NCBI GenBank assembly: GCA_948146395.1
Contig: OX411558.1
Coordinates: 51,159,622-51,223,621, forward strand
Direction: 5' to 3'
Source of the DNA: Fragum whitleyi
Taxonomy: Eukaryota > Mollusca > Bivalvia > Cardiida > Cardiidae
Length of the DNA: 64,000 nt
Notes under the pieces: generated by a model
The model's input: the letters and a program-made list of their open reading frames with translations, nothing else
What the model was told of the DNA's origin: nothing
Database searches by the model: none
Shown here: piece after piece, positions 12,601-27,600 of the stretch
Numbering within the stretch: position 1 is the stretch's first letter
Layout: each line of letters opens with the position of its first letter
Translations under genes and position numbers: made by a program

Positions 12601-15600
12601 TCAGGAACAGTTTATTATATATAGATCATTTTACGGTGTATGTGTGGGGGGAAGTGGGTATGCTTTCCAGTGTCTGTCTATTCACCTGTGTGTCTGCAAA
12701 TTGAATATTTTATCGTAACTTTAATACCATTCAAGATACATAGGCATAAGGGTTCTTCCCATCAACCCGCTTCTTTAAGGTCAAAATACAGGATCAAGGT
12801 TAATTTTCCAGGTAAAATGTTTGGAAAAAAAAGCAATGTCAGGGGCATTAGTGTTTTATGAATTATGTATACATCTTGTTCAACTTGGAATTTTTGCATT
12901 ATCCTGCACCTGCATTCAAATATTGGCATCAGAAGTCAGTGCTCTTATTCTATTTATCTTTCAAGGGTATAAAATGAATATATATGTCTCAGCCAATCAG
13001 AGCAGTTGTTTTGAGAATCTGAAACAAAATTGTCAATTTCTCATTGTAGATCTGGTTCTATCACACCTAAGAGCCAATTTAGTTTTGATGAGGGAACCAA
13101 TAAACAACAACCTCTGTCTGGTTCCCAGCTTATAGAGAAACTAACGACTCTAGAGGATCAGCAGTCCCAGGGTGTGTCGCAGAAACGGCAGAAATTCCAG
13201 CAGCGTAAACGTAACGACCCTCGTACCAGGACTCAGCCTGTAACATTGCAGGAAATTCAGCTGGCTGATAGGTAAGAGAGTATTTCTGTATCTCTTGATT
13301 TATTATTAAAGCTATATTTTGATTTTTATGCCCTTGTATCAAAAGTTCAGGGTATATTGTTTTTAGCTCCACTGGCTGAAAGGCACTGGGGCTATTGTCA
13401 TGGCGTTGTGTCCGTCGTGCGTCCGTCCATCCGTCCGTGCGTCCGGTCGTAAACTTTTCTTTAAAAATCTTCTCCTCAGTAACAACTGGATGGATTTCAA
13501 CCAAACTTCACAGGAATGATCCTTGGGTGACCAACTTTCAAAGTTGTTCAAGAAATTTTGATCCAATGAAAAACATGGATTTAATGGGCGTGGCTAATTT
13601 CCAAATATGGTAAAAAGTGAGTTTTCTCAGATTCTAATCAATTGATACCAATTAAATTTTACATGAATGATCCTTGGGTGACCCTTTATCAGTCTACAAA
13701 AAATCATTGTGATCGGATGGAAAATATACATTTTATGGGCGGAGGTCATTTCTATATATGTTATATAGTGGAAACTTTGAAAATCATTTTCTCAGAATAT
13801 AACTGATGGATATCAACCAAATTTCACTGGAATGGTCCTTAAGTGACCCTTTATCATTTTACAAAAGATCATTGAGATTGGATGAAAAATATACATTTTA
13901 TGGGCGGAGGTCATTTCTCTATATGTTATATAGTGGGAACTTTGATAATCATTTTCTCAGAATGTAAATGATGGATATCAACCACATTTCACTTGAATGA
14001 TCATTGAATGACCTTTAATCAGTGTACCAAAAATTATTTTGATTGGATGAAAAATATGCATTTTATGGGCAGAGGTCATTTCTCTAAATGTTATATAGTG
14101 GAAAATTTGAAAATCATTTTCTCAGAATCTGATATTTGGATATCAACTAAATTTCACTGGAATGATCCTTGAGTGACCCTTTATCAGTGTACCAAAAATT
14201 ATTTTGATTGGATGAAAAATATACATTTTATGGGTGGAGGTCAATTCTCAATATGTTAAATAGTGGAAACTATGAAAAAACATTTTCTCAGAATGAAACT
14301 GATGGATATCAATCAAACATTTTTCGTATGATCTTTGGGTGACCCATTATCATGCAGCCAAAAATTATTTTGATTTGATGAAAAATATGTCTTTTAATAG
14401 CAGAGGTCATTTCTCTATCTGTTATATAGTTGAAACTTTGAAAATCATTTTCAACATCAGTAGAACCGCAAATATCTAAAAATCTAGTCAAAACATTTGT
14501 TTTTACAAGAATTTCAAGCCTGTGGAGCGACTCAAGCCATTCATGGCTTTCTAGTTAGCTCACCTGAGCACGAAGTGCTCAAGGTGAGCTATTGGGATCG
14601 TAGAATGTCCGTCGTCTGTCGTCAGTCGTGCGTCGTCCGTCGTCCACAATTTCTTTAAAAATCTTCTCCTCCTAAACCAGTGGGCCAATCTTGATGAAAC
14701 TTGGCAGGGATGTTCCTTTGGTCAAGCTCTACCAAAGTTGTTCCAATAAATGAAATCCACCCTTAACTTTTCCTTTACCCTTAACAAAAAGGGTGAAAAA
14801 ATGAAAATCTTTAAAAATCTTCTTCTCTGAAACCAGAAGGCAGACAGCATTCATATTTGGTATGTAGCATCATCTAGTAGACCTCTACCAAGTTTGTTCA
14901 TATCAAGACCCAGGGGTCATATTTGGGCTTTGCCCGGGCCCAACCCTTTTTACTTGGATTCAAAGTACGTAAATCTTTAAAAATCTTCTTCTCTGTAACC
15001 AGATTGCAGACAGCTTTAATATTTGGTGTGTAGCATCACCTAGTGGGCCTCTACCAAGTTTGTTCATATCAAGACCCTGGGGTCATATTTGGGCTTTGCG
15101 CGGGTGCATCCCTTTATCTCTTATGAGCACAAAGGGTAAAAAAATGAAAATCTTCGAAAATGTTCTTCTATGAAACCAGAAGGCAGACAGCTTTCATAAT
15201 TGGTATGTAGCATCATCTAGTGGACCTCTACCAAGTTTGTTCATATCAAGACCCTGGGGTCATATTTCGGCTTTGCACAGGTGCACCCCTTTATTTCTTA
15301 TGAGCACGAAGGGTAAGAAAATGAAAATCTTCAAAAATCTTCTTCTATGAAACCAGAAGGCAGACAGCTTTCATATTTGGTATGTAGCATCATCTAGTTA
15401 ACCTCTACCAAGTTTGTTCATATCAAGACCCTAGGATCATATTTGGGCTCCACCCAGGCGCAACCCTTTTACATAGAATCAAAGAGTGAAAATCTTTTAA
15501 AATCTTCTTTAATCTAAACCAGAGGGCACACTGCTTTCATTTGTGGTATGTAGCATCATCTTGTGGGCCCCTACCAAGTTTGTTCATATCAAGACCCTTG

Positions 15601-18600
15601 GGTCATATTTGGGCTCCACCCAGGCGCATCCCTTTCAGCTCATCTGAGCACGATGGGTGAAAATAGGAAAACCTTCAAATATCTTCTTCTCTGAAAACAG
15701 AATGCAGACAGCTTTCATATTTAGTATATAGCATCATCTTATGGACCTCTTCCAAGTTTTTTCATATCAAGACCCTGGGGTCACATTTGGGGTCGACCAG
15801 AGTGCATCCCTTTTTACATAGAATCAAAGAGCAAAAAGGCATATCTATCTTGCTCTTTGCTGAAAACGTTCCATGGTATTGATCTTAGGCAATTATCTTT
15901 TTGACATCTGCCTATCCAATTAATGTGATGTCCCAGGGGTCAAGGAGACTCAGGTGAGCGATCTAGGACCATCTTGGTCCTCTTGTTATCCTGTCTACTT
16001 GTCTTTCAAATTGACTGCCTCAGTGGCTGAAAGGTATATAGGCTTGACTTGTGACTTGAAGGTCTGTGGTTGCTTGGGTGTGTTTGTGGGCAAAATACCT
16101 AATCTAAAGCTCCAGTCAATCCAGCTGTAGAATTTGGTAGCAGCGGATTTAAATGTAACTGTCCCTCTCTCAAGGATAAGGAAACATCAGGATTTAGGGT
16201 TCAAGAACAACTCTATGAGCTTAAGCCTTAGTCATGAACTAAGATAAATAAGTGCAAAAAATTGGGAGATTTGGACACCAGTGGAGCAATACAGGCCCTC
16301 TATGGCCTCTTGTTCATTGTTAAAAAAGAACTCACAAACACTTGTGCTGCCAGATTTACTCTTTAAATTCTAATTAGGGCAGTGGAGTTATTTTCAGCTA
16401 TATCATGATAGCAATGGCTCAGCAGAAAACAATCGTAACTGCCTATATGTTTATAGGCAGTTACAACTGTTTTGCACTGAACCATCACTATTTGATCATA
16501 CTGCAACATTAGGTAAATAGCTTAACATCTTGCCCTACAAGTAGAGTAATTTCCTGCTATATCACATATTTATTAGCTCATCACAGAATATTTGTAACTG
16601 CCTATATGTTTATAGGCAGTTACAACTGTTTTGCACTGAGCCATCAATATTTGATCATACTGCACCATTAGGTAATAGCTTAACACCTTGCCCTACAATT
16701 AAGTAGGGCACTACAGTAAGTTCATGCTATATCACATTTTCAATTGCTCGACTTAAAACATTTGTAATGCCTATATGTTTATAGGCAGATACAACTGTTT
16801 TGCGCTGAGCTATCAATATTTGATCATACTGCACCATTAGGTAACAGACTACCACCTTGCCCTCCAGGGTCGTCACAACTATAATGTTTTGTCAATTTGA
16901 CAGCCTTACTTGATACATGTAACCTGATTTACTCCACTTACCTTTAACAAGAAGCTACCAAAAAATGTCAGCTTGCGTCAAAGCACAGTATGTAAAGTGT
17001 CCGTCTTTCAATCTAGAGGTCTCGGGTTTGATCCCGGACAGTGGCAATTATCCTTTCTGATTATTTGTCTCACCAATGGGTTGATAATTGTAAACCCATG
17101 TGTGATAGCAGCTTGAGGCTAGGAAAGGATGTGATGGTAGTATTGGTGAGAGAAATACCAGGTATCCATTGTTAAGTGCTCCGGTCACAGATATATAACT
17201 GAAACATTGTTGAAAGCAGTATAAAACCCAATTCTAACAAAAACAAACAAAATATAAAACTGCCTTGAACCTCCTGCAGTTTCACGGGAATCAAGCCATG
17301 GTCTCTGTCTATCCTTCTGTCATTCTTTCTTTCCATCCTTTCATCATTCTATCTTACTATTCTCGTCACTAAACTTGTCCAGAGCATATCTCCTGTAGTG
17401 TTAATGCTATCAACTTCAAACTTCAAAGATGGAAAGATCTCAATGTGGAGAAGTGTGTTACACAAGAACCATAACCATTGCTTGCAATAATTTTAGAGTT
17501 ATTGCCCTTTGTTGTTTGGAGGACTAAGATTTTGTCCATAGCATAACTCTGAAAGTGTAATAGCTTTCTACTTGAAATTCTTTAGGAAGATAGATCTCAG
17601 TGGAGATTTGCAACTCTTGATGTTAAATATGGGATTTATTTCCCTTTGCCATTTTAAAAAAAATAAATCATAGATATTCAGCAACTAAACCTAGGTTGAT
17701 TATAAATCTAAAGCTCTACAAAAATCTAGTAAAAATTTCAACATAGATTGAGCAATACTTTCGAATTCATTGATTCAATCATTATTCAGTCTAAAGGGTA
17801 AATTCATTACAATATAGGTTGCAGTGCATAATACTTGTTTATTACCTTGCATAAGAAAATAAAACTCAAAAGAAATGATTGTGGTCATTCGGTCATTCCA
17901 GTACACCTTCACGAGATCAAGGGTCAAATCTTACAAACAAACCTTTCAAGTCCTATTTGTAGTTTCTAGCCTTAAGAAAGATATAATATAGTATTTATGT
18001 TAATTGATCAAGATGTTTGGGAAGTGGTGTGAATTGTACAATGTTTCATTTAAGCAATTTTTATATGGCAAATTTTAAGACAGAAAGTGTTTTTGATATT
18101 TATATTCACAACCAAATATTTGTGAATTTTGCTACAAGGGTATTAACTGAGACGCAGATAAGATGGTGTTATACCATTCTAAAATGTTTATTTCTCCATG
18201 AAACTTTATGTAGTGGGTACCCAATGGAATGGTCTCAATTAGACAATTTCAATGAGTTCCAACAATAATAGGTTTTTCTTGATATCATTGAAATATTTAA
18301 TTCTAGAATATAAAAAAAATCCCTTTTATCTGTGACTTTGTATATTATCCTTTCTCATGACATTTATGACAATCACAAAGCTGGCAGACAGTTAAGACTA
18401 AAATCAGCCTGCACAGGTTTGCAGTCTGATCTTAGCCTCTCTGCCAATTTTCTAATTATTTTTTTTACTGTAAAACTTAAGTTTGGATGATTTTAATTGT
18501 CCCAAAAAAGCAGATTTTTTTAAACAAAATCAAATTCATCAGGATAAGTGTTAAGGTAGGATGTTTTTGTCCTATCTATATGGATGAGGACTTCTAATAT

Positions 18601-21600
18601 ACTTGTTATGGTCGTTAAAGTGAGTCAAACCGTGAAATGTGACATTATCATGTGAATAATGTAAACTTCTGTATATCGTCAAAAAAATGTAGAAAATCGT
18701 TCTGTATGTTGTGCATAGAGTAAAATTTATATATCTTCGTTGTGGACTAGTTGTGAATGATAATTAGCTCGTGAAATTGGATTGTTATTAATTATATTGA
18801 GTCTTCATTATCATTCTTTTGTTTGTATTGGAATATTTCTACCTTCAGTGATCTAAATTATACCAGGAATAAAGCAATGTTCATGAATGGTTTGTTTGTC
18901 TGAATGGGTTTTTACACCACTTTAAACAATCTTTCAGTTATATTGCGGTGGCTGGAGCTCCTAACATAGGATTCCTGGTATTTTTCACACCAGTACTACC
19001 AATACAGCCTTTCTAGCTTACAGCTACTATCCAACAATGGGATTTCAATAAAATTCTGATAGTGTCAATCAAATTTTGATTAGTAAGAACTTGATATCTT
19101 CGTAGAAATGATTATAAGCACAGGCCATTTACTGTTATTTAGGTGATGAAAAAAAAAATGTGGATTTCGAACTGGGAGGAAAGACAAAAATAATTTCATT
19201 ACTCAATATTTTGTTCATGGAGTTTTGAAACGAATTCATCAGGCACGTGTTTTCACTGACATACTTAAGATAGAACTAATTGTAGTAAATAGAAGAAAAA
19301 ACATAAGACCACTTGGTCAAAAAGTAAAAAGGTTATCATAAATTAGCCCATATTAATACCTATATTTCCTTTTTGGGTTGTATGGTCAAATAGGGTTCAA
19401 GATATATGGAAGGATTTTGTTTTCAAAACAAAATATTTTTTTTTCTCTGTCACTCAAACCCTATATTGTGGGTAATCAATGGAATCATCTTTTCAAGATG
19501 ATTCCAATGAGTGCCCACAACATAGGGTTTGGATGATAAATAACAGATTTAGGTTGTCATTACTCGCTTTTATTTGAAGTGCTAGGACTGGTCAATTGTA
19601 ATAACAAAACAGTTCAGACCTCCATGTGACCTTACCAACAAATAGTCAAATAATTATACCCCCCCACCTACGAAGTAGAGGGGGGTATATTGGTTTCACC
19701 ATGTCTGTCTGTCTGTCCATCTGTCCGTCTGTCATGCCATAGACCTTTTCGTTTCCGGACTCTTAACTCAAGAACTATTGATGAGTGACCTAGAATCATG
19801 AAACTTAATACAAATGTTCCTTATGACCCAAGGAAGTGCCCTGGATTTTCTGGTCGCATAGGTCAAAGCTCAAAGTCACAGTCAATTTTTTATCAATTTT
19901 CGTTTCTGGATTCTAACTCAAGAACAAAGCAACCTAGAATCATGAAACTCCATGCAAATATTGGTTATGACCTAAGAAAGTGCCCTTTGTTTTTTGGTCA
20001 CATAGGTCAAAGGTCAAGGTCACATTCAATTTTTTTTTTCAATTTTCATTTACGGACACTTACTGAAGCGACCTAGAATCATGAAACTTCATGCAAATGC
20101 TACATATAATGACCTCAATATTTTTTACAAACACATCCTGCACTAATAGCACTTGTATTTTGAGAAAGTGCTTGTGGGGGATATAAGTCCACTCTGCGAC
20201 AGTTCTAGTTAAATTCGGTTTTTCTCCGCTTTTAACAATCTTATAGTCATATTGCAGAAGCTGAAGCACCTATTAATTGATTCCTGGTATTTCTCACACC
20301 AGTACTACCATTACGTCCTTTCTTAGCCTTCAGCTGTGATCTCACATTGGTCTATGATTATCTATCCATTGATGGAAGACAAATGGTTGGAAAAGAAGGA
20401 TGTGGCCATTGGGGATCAAATCTGGGACCTTTAGATTGACAGTATGATGCGCTGCCAACTGCACTATGACAGTGGCAACGAAAAGACAAAGATAATTGGT
20501 TGAATGTATTGGGTTTAACATGACTTTTAAGATTGCACTTAATGCAGTTATATTTCAGCGACCGGTGCACCTCCCAATGGCCTCCTGTTGTTTCTTACAC
20601 CAGTATAACAACAAAATTTTGTCCAAGCTGCCCATCAAGCTAAGACTTACAATCAAGATTAGATTAAAGTTTTAATTCCTCTTTGGTTTCTTTCATTTGA
20701 AATTTCAAATGGGTGCTCAGCAAGATTTCAGTAACTGCCTCCATGGTCCAGTAGAGCAAGCACTTGACAAATGATATGAAGGTCACAGGTTCACATGTTG
20801 AGTGTTCAGTGCAAGACTGTACTAAGTTGTATATACAGTGTATATACAACTTAGTACAGTCTTTTGCTGACCCCTCTTTGTCTCTCACCAATGGGTTGAT
20901 AATCGTAGACCTATGTGAGATAGTAGCTGGAGGCTAGGAAAGAATGTGATGGTTGTACTGGTGAGAGAAATACCAGGGATCCATTGTTAGGTGCTCCAGC
21001 CGCCGCGATATAACTGAAATAATGTTGAAAGCGGCGATAAACTCCATTCAATCAATCAATTTGCTGACCCCTCGATGTACTTTTTAGTTCCAGACTTAAC
21101 TAGACAAACACATGCTTTTGGAATCTTCATTTATTTGTCACTAATTCTGTTCTCTTTTGCTTTGTCATTGTCAATCTATTAGGTTAGCACAAAACTATTA
21201 GAAGTACCTACAAATATATAGGCATTTACATTAGTTATAGACTTCTACTCAAAAACATTATAATCCATGATTGATCAGACTATATACTTACTGCATAAAC
21301 AGACAGACTTGACATATTTATGGATAATAAAGTAGAGAAAAACATTCGTATTGCGAACAAGTCGTAAGTCAAACAAATATGGATTATAGCAAATAGAAAA
21401 CTGCTCGAGTGGTCTGTGTTATTCCTGTGAATTATCGGACTTAAATATAAGGGAAAAAAATTATTGGCATGAAATAATTGGAATAAAATATAAGGAGAAA
21501 ATTTATCAATATAGAAACAGATTTAGTATAAGACCACTTTGGGCTAAAGCTAAAAAAAAAATACTTCTTTAAACCTTACAAAATAGCTGCTTTCTCAAAT

Positions 21601-24600
21601 TGTTTTCATTGAGGAATAAATTTACTTTCAAACCTGTCAGAATTCAAAAATTTTGGTGAACACAACTAAAAAAAATATCAACGATTAAATACAATAGTCA
21701 GAAGGTCATATATTTAAAATAAAGGTTAAGGTATATGCCAAATGATGGTAATGGAAACTTAATCCTTGTCATGTTGAATAAATTTTGGCTAAAATTTTTT
21801 CCATCAAAATCAAAGGGCAAAAAGCACTGAAAGTACCAACTGTAGGTTAATTTTTTATTTGAAAAACTAAATCTATTGACAATTCTGGTGTGAAAGTAAG
21901 AAACAGGTGGTGTAGACTTACATCAGACTGCACATATGTGCAGGCTGATGTTTGTCTATAGCTCCTGCCAAAGTAGGAATTTTCCGGGCTCAGCATGACA
22001 ATGGTTAAGAGAACAATAAAATGAGAGGTTGGTAAATTTTAATTGGGAGATTCTATTAAAGTGACTAAGGAAATAAGAAAAATGGAGGAAAGTGAGAGAA
22101 AGATGGCAATGTCTAGAACCAAAGTGGAAATCTTCTTGAAGTGTTGGATAGTGATACTGAAATATTTGTGGTTGATCTTATACTGGATATTGAAAATGCT
22201 GTGCAAATTGTTGAGAATTGTTCTGATACTATTGGTGAAGTTGTTACTGTGGTTGTTGGATTGGCTTAGTTGGCTTGTGTAAGTATTGTATAGTCAATCT
22301 TGCTCAAGTGATCACGTCCATTAAGCAAACATCTTTATTATCAGACCGTTTTCAAATTCCCCTTCTTTAAATCAAAATATTTAAACTCATTAAAATTGCC
22401 TCCATGAGATGATTCTTTTGAGTTTAATCAACAAAGTATTGTTGATAAATTCACATTAACATACATATTCCATCAAAATGGTGTTTCAAACCTGTAAACA
22501 AAACCTGTACTTAGTGACCATTCCTTTTAACGACCACTTTTAAGTGGTCCATTTAGTCGTGCCTTGATACACATTTTACTGTATATAGGGGATAATTGTT
22601 TGTTTGTTTCAGACTTAATAAAGTGGTCATCACATGATCAATTTCATTGACTTCAAAATGACAATTGTATTGAACGAGTCTCCAATATTACTAACATATC
22701 AATGGCTCAGTGCCAAACAGTTGTAACTGCCTATATGTTTAAAGGCAGTTACAACTGTTTCTTGCTGAGCCTTTAAAATGTAGTAGTCATTACATGTTCA
22801 ATTTCATTGACTTCATTTTTGACTTCAATATTGAACCAGTCTCCAATATTGCCAACATATCGATGGCTCAGCACAAAACAGTTGTAACTACCTATATGCT
22901 TTAAGGCATTTACAACTGTTTTGTGCTGAGCAATAGGTATGACAGATCTGTATATTGACAATGTAATTGAAAATTTGTTGTCATTGATTAAGATTGACAA
23001 CAGCCAGAGAGCCAATATTGCTTCCTTCTAGGGTGTAAAGCAGCTCAAATGCTTTCAATGTTAATGGCAATATAATTTACAATGAAATTGACTTTGTATT
23101 CAGAACTTCCAATAAATTGTCAATAATATTTATACAGATGATTGAAAATATTATTGATCAATAAAAGACCAATCAATATATCGATTCAAAAATATTCACT
23201 ACTGCAAGATCAACCATGAATCAGCCATGAAAAATTCATGGCTTGAGCCATTAACCTCACCCATTAAAAGCGACATTGTGCTGGGCATTAATAAACCATC
23301 AAGATGCCATGAATTTAACATTAAATTATTTCAATGGGAGAGTTATGGCCATTAAAGAAGTCATTCATGGCCATAAATGGAGAAAGGACACCATTAGATT
23401 TTCAGGAGTAATTACTGGGGAAATAATGACCATTACAAAAATGAATTATTGATGGGCATTGATTTTTTAATGGTAGCCATTATTAATATTAATGGTAGCC
23501 ATGAATTTGTATAATTGCTAAATTCATGACCCATTAATATATTTCATGGCACATTTTAATGGGCAGTGGCCATTAAAAGCGACATTGTGCTGGGCATGAA
23601 TTTAAATTAATGGGCAAGAACTTTATTTTCACTGCTATACCATGCCCATTATCCATAAACCCTGAAATAAATGTAATGGGCATTAAAAATAAAATGACAA
23701 ATTAATGGTCAAAATATCTGCCAAGTAATGGCCATGAAAAAGTACTTAACTTTTTTTAATAGACAAATTATGACCATTAAAGTTTACCCATTAAATGTTG
23801 TAAATGGGCATTAATTTTCTAATGGCCAAACAATGGGGAGAAAATACCAGTCATGGACCAAAAATGATGGCCATGGAAATTTTTTATGCCTATTATTTTA
23901 ATGGCCATCAATACAATCCATGCCCATTATTGTTTCCCCTTCAATGTTGGTAATCTTTAGTTTCCTAGGGTTGAAAATTCATAAGTATGAATCTACAAAC
24001 ATTAAACAACTTGACAGATCTTATTCATACAATTCTTCTATAAAATTGATGCAATAATTTTTAATTGGGGTTTGAGAATATTTGCACAAATGATTTATTG
24101 CTAAAATCTTAAAAAAAATAAAATCTTATTTTCTTCAAATTTTGCAAATTCGAAGGCTTCATTTAAAATTTGTCTTATATTTTGTTAATCAATTGTTTTT
24201 AGTCCAACAGTACAAGATTCTATTTAAAATAATCAAATTTCAGCTTTTTACATACCTTCTGCTTGCTATTCTTCCCAATGTACAAGAGAATAAGGCAAAA
24301 AACATTTTAACTGGAAATTTTGTTTGAAAACAGCAGCCATGTTGGATTTCCATAGACTGGATTCACGGTCACTTTTAGACTGGTACTCTTGGCCATGACT
24401 TTGTATAACGACTTATTCATGGTTTGTGTCATGGGCATGAATCAAAATGAAAGAACTTAAAACTTTAATTCTGTATTTAATTTCTCATTAATTAATACCC
24501 ATTTCAAATAATGTAAAGGGCCATGAATAAACTGATTTAGACTTCAACAGCATATGAATGGCCAGAATTAATTGTCAGAATTTTTTTTCAATGCCAATTA

Positions 24601-27600
24601 ATGACTTGATTTTTTTTTATTATGGCTATTATTTATCATATTTGGTATTTAATTATCGTGATTTATATGGGTGATAACCTTTAATAAATGTTCATGATAG
24701 TAACTGGGCATGAATAAAAAGAAAAAAAGTTAAAACTTTTCTGTATTCCTTTCATCCCCATTAAATAAAGTTAATGATCATGGATTATCTGATTCATAAT
24801 TGTATGATATATTAATGGCCATAAGTAATAGTCAAGATTTTTCTCATGCCAATGAGTTTTTTTTTTTTATAATGGCCATTATTTGTTACTGTTTTGTATT
24901 TAATTGTCATTTTCAATGGTTGATTGATGGGCATGAATAAATGTTCATGGTTGTTAATGGGCATGATTCAAAATTAAAAGAGCAAATGGTTTTTAGGAAT
25001 TTTTATAATGGCCATTATTTGTTACTGTTTGGTATTTAATGGCCATCTTCAGTGGATAATGATGGGCATGAATAAATGTTCATGGTAGTTAATGGGCATG
25101 AATCAAAATAAAAGAACTTTAAAAAATTTCAGTATTTCTTTGATCTTATTATAATCAAAGTTAATGCCCATGAATGGTCTGATTCAGATTCAATGATATA
25201 TTAATGGCCATTATTAATTGTCATAATTTATTTTAATGCCAGTGACTTTTAGCAATCTTTATCTTGGCCATTATTTGGCCTTTTTTTATTTAATGGTCAT
25301 CATTCATGGGTGATTGATGGGCATGAAAAAAAATATTCATAGTAGTTGATGGGCATGAATAAAGCTAAAACAAGAAGTAATGACCCATTACTTTTTTAAT
25401 GCCAATACTTTTATGCCAGCCTATTATATTTATCTGCATTTCATGGTTTTTTAATGGTCAAATCATGAATTAATGGCCATTAGTTAGCATTTTAATGGCT
25501 AAAAGTGTTACCCATTATTATTTTTTTACAAGGACTAATGGCTCATTTTCATGGTTTTCCTTGTTTTCATGGGCCATTAATGGTCTTTTAATGTAATTTT
25601 AATGGGACCCTTTTGCAGTAGTGATTGTCGATGAAACAAATTATGCATGATTTACCTAAAGACTAATTTGGGTGAACAACAACTGCTGGTTTTAATATTT
25701 CTTTAGTTGTTCACTTAACAATCATAATAATTCCTAATCTCAAAATGAGATGAATTGTAAACATTTTTGGATAAGATCTCTTTCTATGTGTGTCATTTTG
25801 CACATGAATGGTATTGACAATGTCTAGATTTAATAGCTCTTACTTAGACGACATCCAATAGAAATGCAATGACCAAAAGAAAATTCAGATGAAACTTATA
25901 AGCAAAGTTACCTACTTTTTGAGTTGAACAGATATCACTTATATATATGTCTTTTGTGGCTTATAAGTAAAATCTTAATTTCAGATCAATTTTAATTTCA
26001 TAAAGTTAATTCTATGTAAAACCTTCCATTGTTATATTTTCAGCCTTGAAACCGTTAAGAAGTTCAGATCTGACATCCTGAAGAAAGCGTCGAAAGACAC
26101 GTTTGATGTGATCCAGAAAGAACAACAGGAAACCGACAAGGCAGAGTTTCCGTTACATTTCCGTAAAGAACGGCGACCACGAGGGGATCGTCACAAAACT
26201 CTGCCTGTAACAGCAGCGGAACTTGGTGCAATACCTGAAGGTCAGGTATCGGAGACGATGAATACGCTCAAGAAGCGGTTTGAATCTCAAGGTGCCAGAG
26301 ACTCGAAGGCCGATTCTGGAATACTTAGTGGTGGGTCAGATGGAGAGAATCTCGCATGCGATACTGACAGCTGGAGGAGTCTAAGTGTTGAAGAAAATAT
26401 TTCCGCCGATGACCCTGTGAAAATGAGCGTGTCAGCTAAAGCGTCGATGTTTACACAAATACAAGAAACTCTGAAGGAGAAACCAGAGAAAAAATCGGCA
26501 AGTGGTGCTAAGAGGTACATAGATCGTAAAAAGCGTGAACGATCAAGAACTTTGCCAATTACAGAAGATGAAGTAAAACTCGCTGCCGAGATTGCTGATG
26601 AGGAGAATGGGAGGGAAGAATCTACTGATAAAGATGCTGGTTTAACACAAGAGGCCACCGAGAGTGATTCACCAGATGAATTGTCCAGGTGAGTAAAATT
26701 AGGAGTGACCTCACTGGAATTTTCTTCCGGAGGTCATTGTATGGTAAAAGTAGATCCTTTAGAAAAAGTAGTGCGACATTGAAACGTTATTTTTGAGGGT
26801 AAAATAGTAACCCGTGTGCTCATTTTTGTTCTTTTCACCTAGTTCTGCATCTCTTCTTTGATTAAACGCTTGATTTGACCTTCTCTGTGCACGATTTCCT
26901 TTGCGAAAGGACGGATAACGGGTGGGGGTCGTAACCAAAGTAGCTGTCCTCTTCATGGGTGGAAAAAAGACGGTACCTCTACTTAAGCTTGGGTACCCCA
27001 AAAGTTGAAGGGAGTTTCCCGAGGTTTTCTTTCACTTTAAGGTAGGACATTGAACAAAGATGAAAGGCTAAAGAGGTCAAAGGTCAACCCTTTCTGTGGA
27101 ACCGACCACAGCACCGGAAAAGAGTGCAATTTTATATAGAACAAAGAAGGCCCAAAGTCCGGTTGGGTCACTCCATTAGCTTTCTAAAGTAGCCAATTTA
27201 TATATTTGGCATCACTAGAAAAATACCATTCAAAAACACAACAGGATTTTTAGCTCGCCTGAGCACAACATGCTCAAGGTGAGCATTTTTATCACAATGT
27301 CTGTTGTGGGTCATGTGTCGTCCAGCGTCAGATGTCAACAATTTAGTGTTTACACCGTAGAGGCTACATTTATTGTCCAATCTTCTGAAACTTTGTCAAA
27401 ATGTTTGTTAGGTCACAAGGATGAATCCTATAAAAAATGGAAAGGATCCATGTAATATCGTTGGAAAAGAGCCTGAATGACAATTTTCTTTTTTACACTC
27501 TAGAGCCTAAACTTTATGAAACTTGGTCAGAATGTTGCTACAAAAACTAAAAGTATCCTTGAAATAGACTTACTTTTGACATAGGATTACATGGATTATC

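Noticed and set aside
13130..13504. Minus-strand 124-codon frame
   Set aside because: Antisense of SVIL exon 6 running into HLE1; shadow frame.
22043..22282. 79-codon frame ending in a Leu/Trp-rich hydrophobic stretch, followed by GTAAGT
   Set aside because: No acceptor or ATG in context. Another frame of the same stretch is also open, and no homology is recognised. Chance frame judged more likely than a membrane-protein exon.
26287..26658. Minus-strand Ser-rich 123-codon frame
   Set aside because: Antisense of exon 7; the + strand carries the conserved supervillin motifs.
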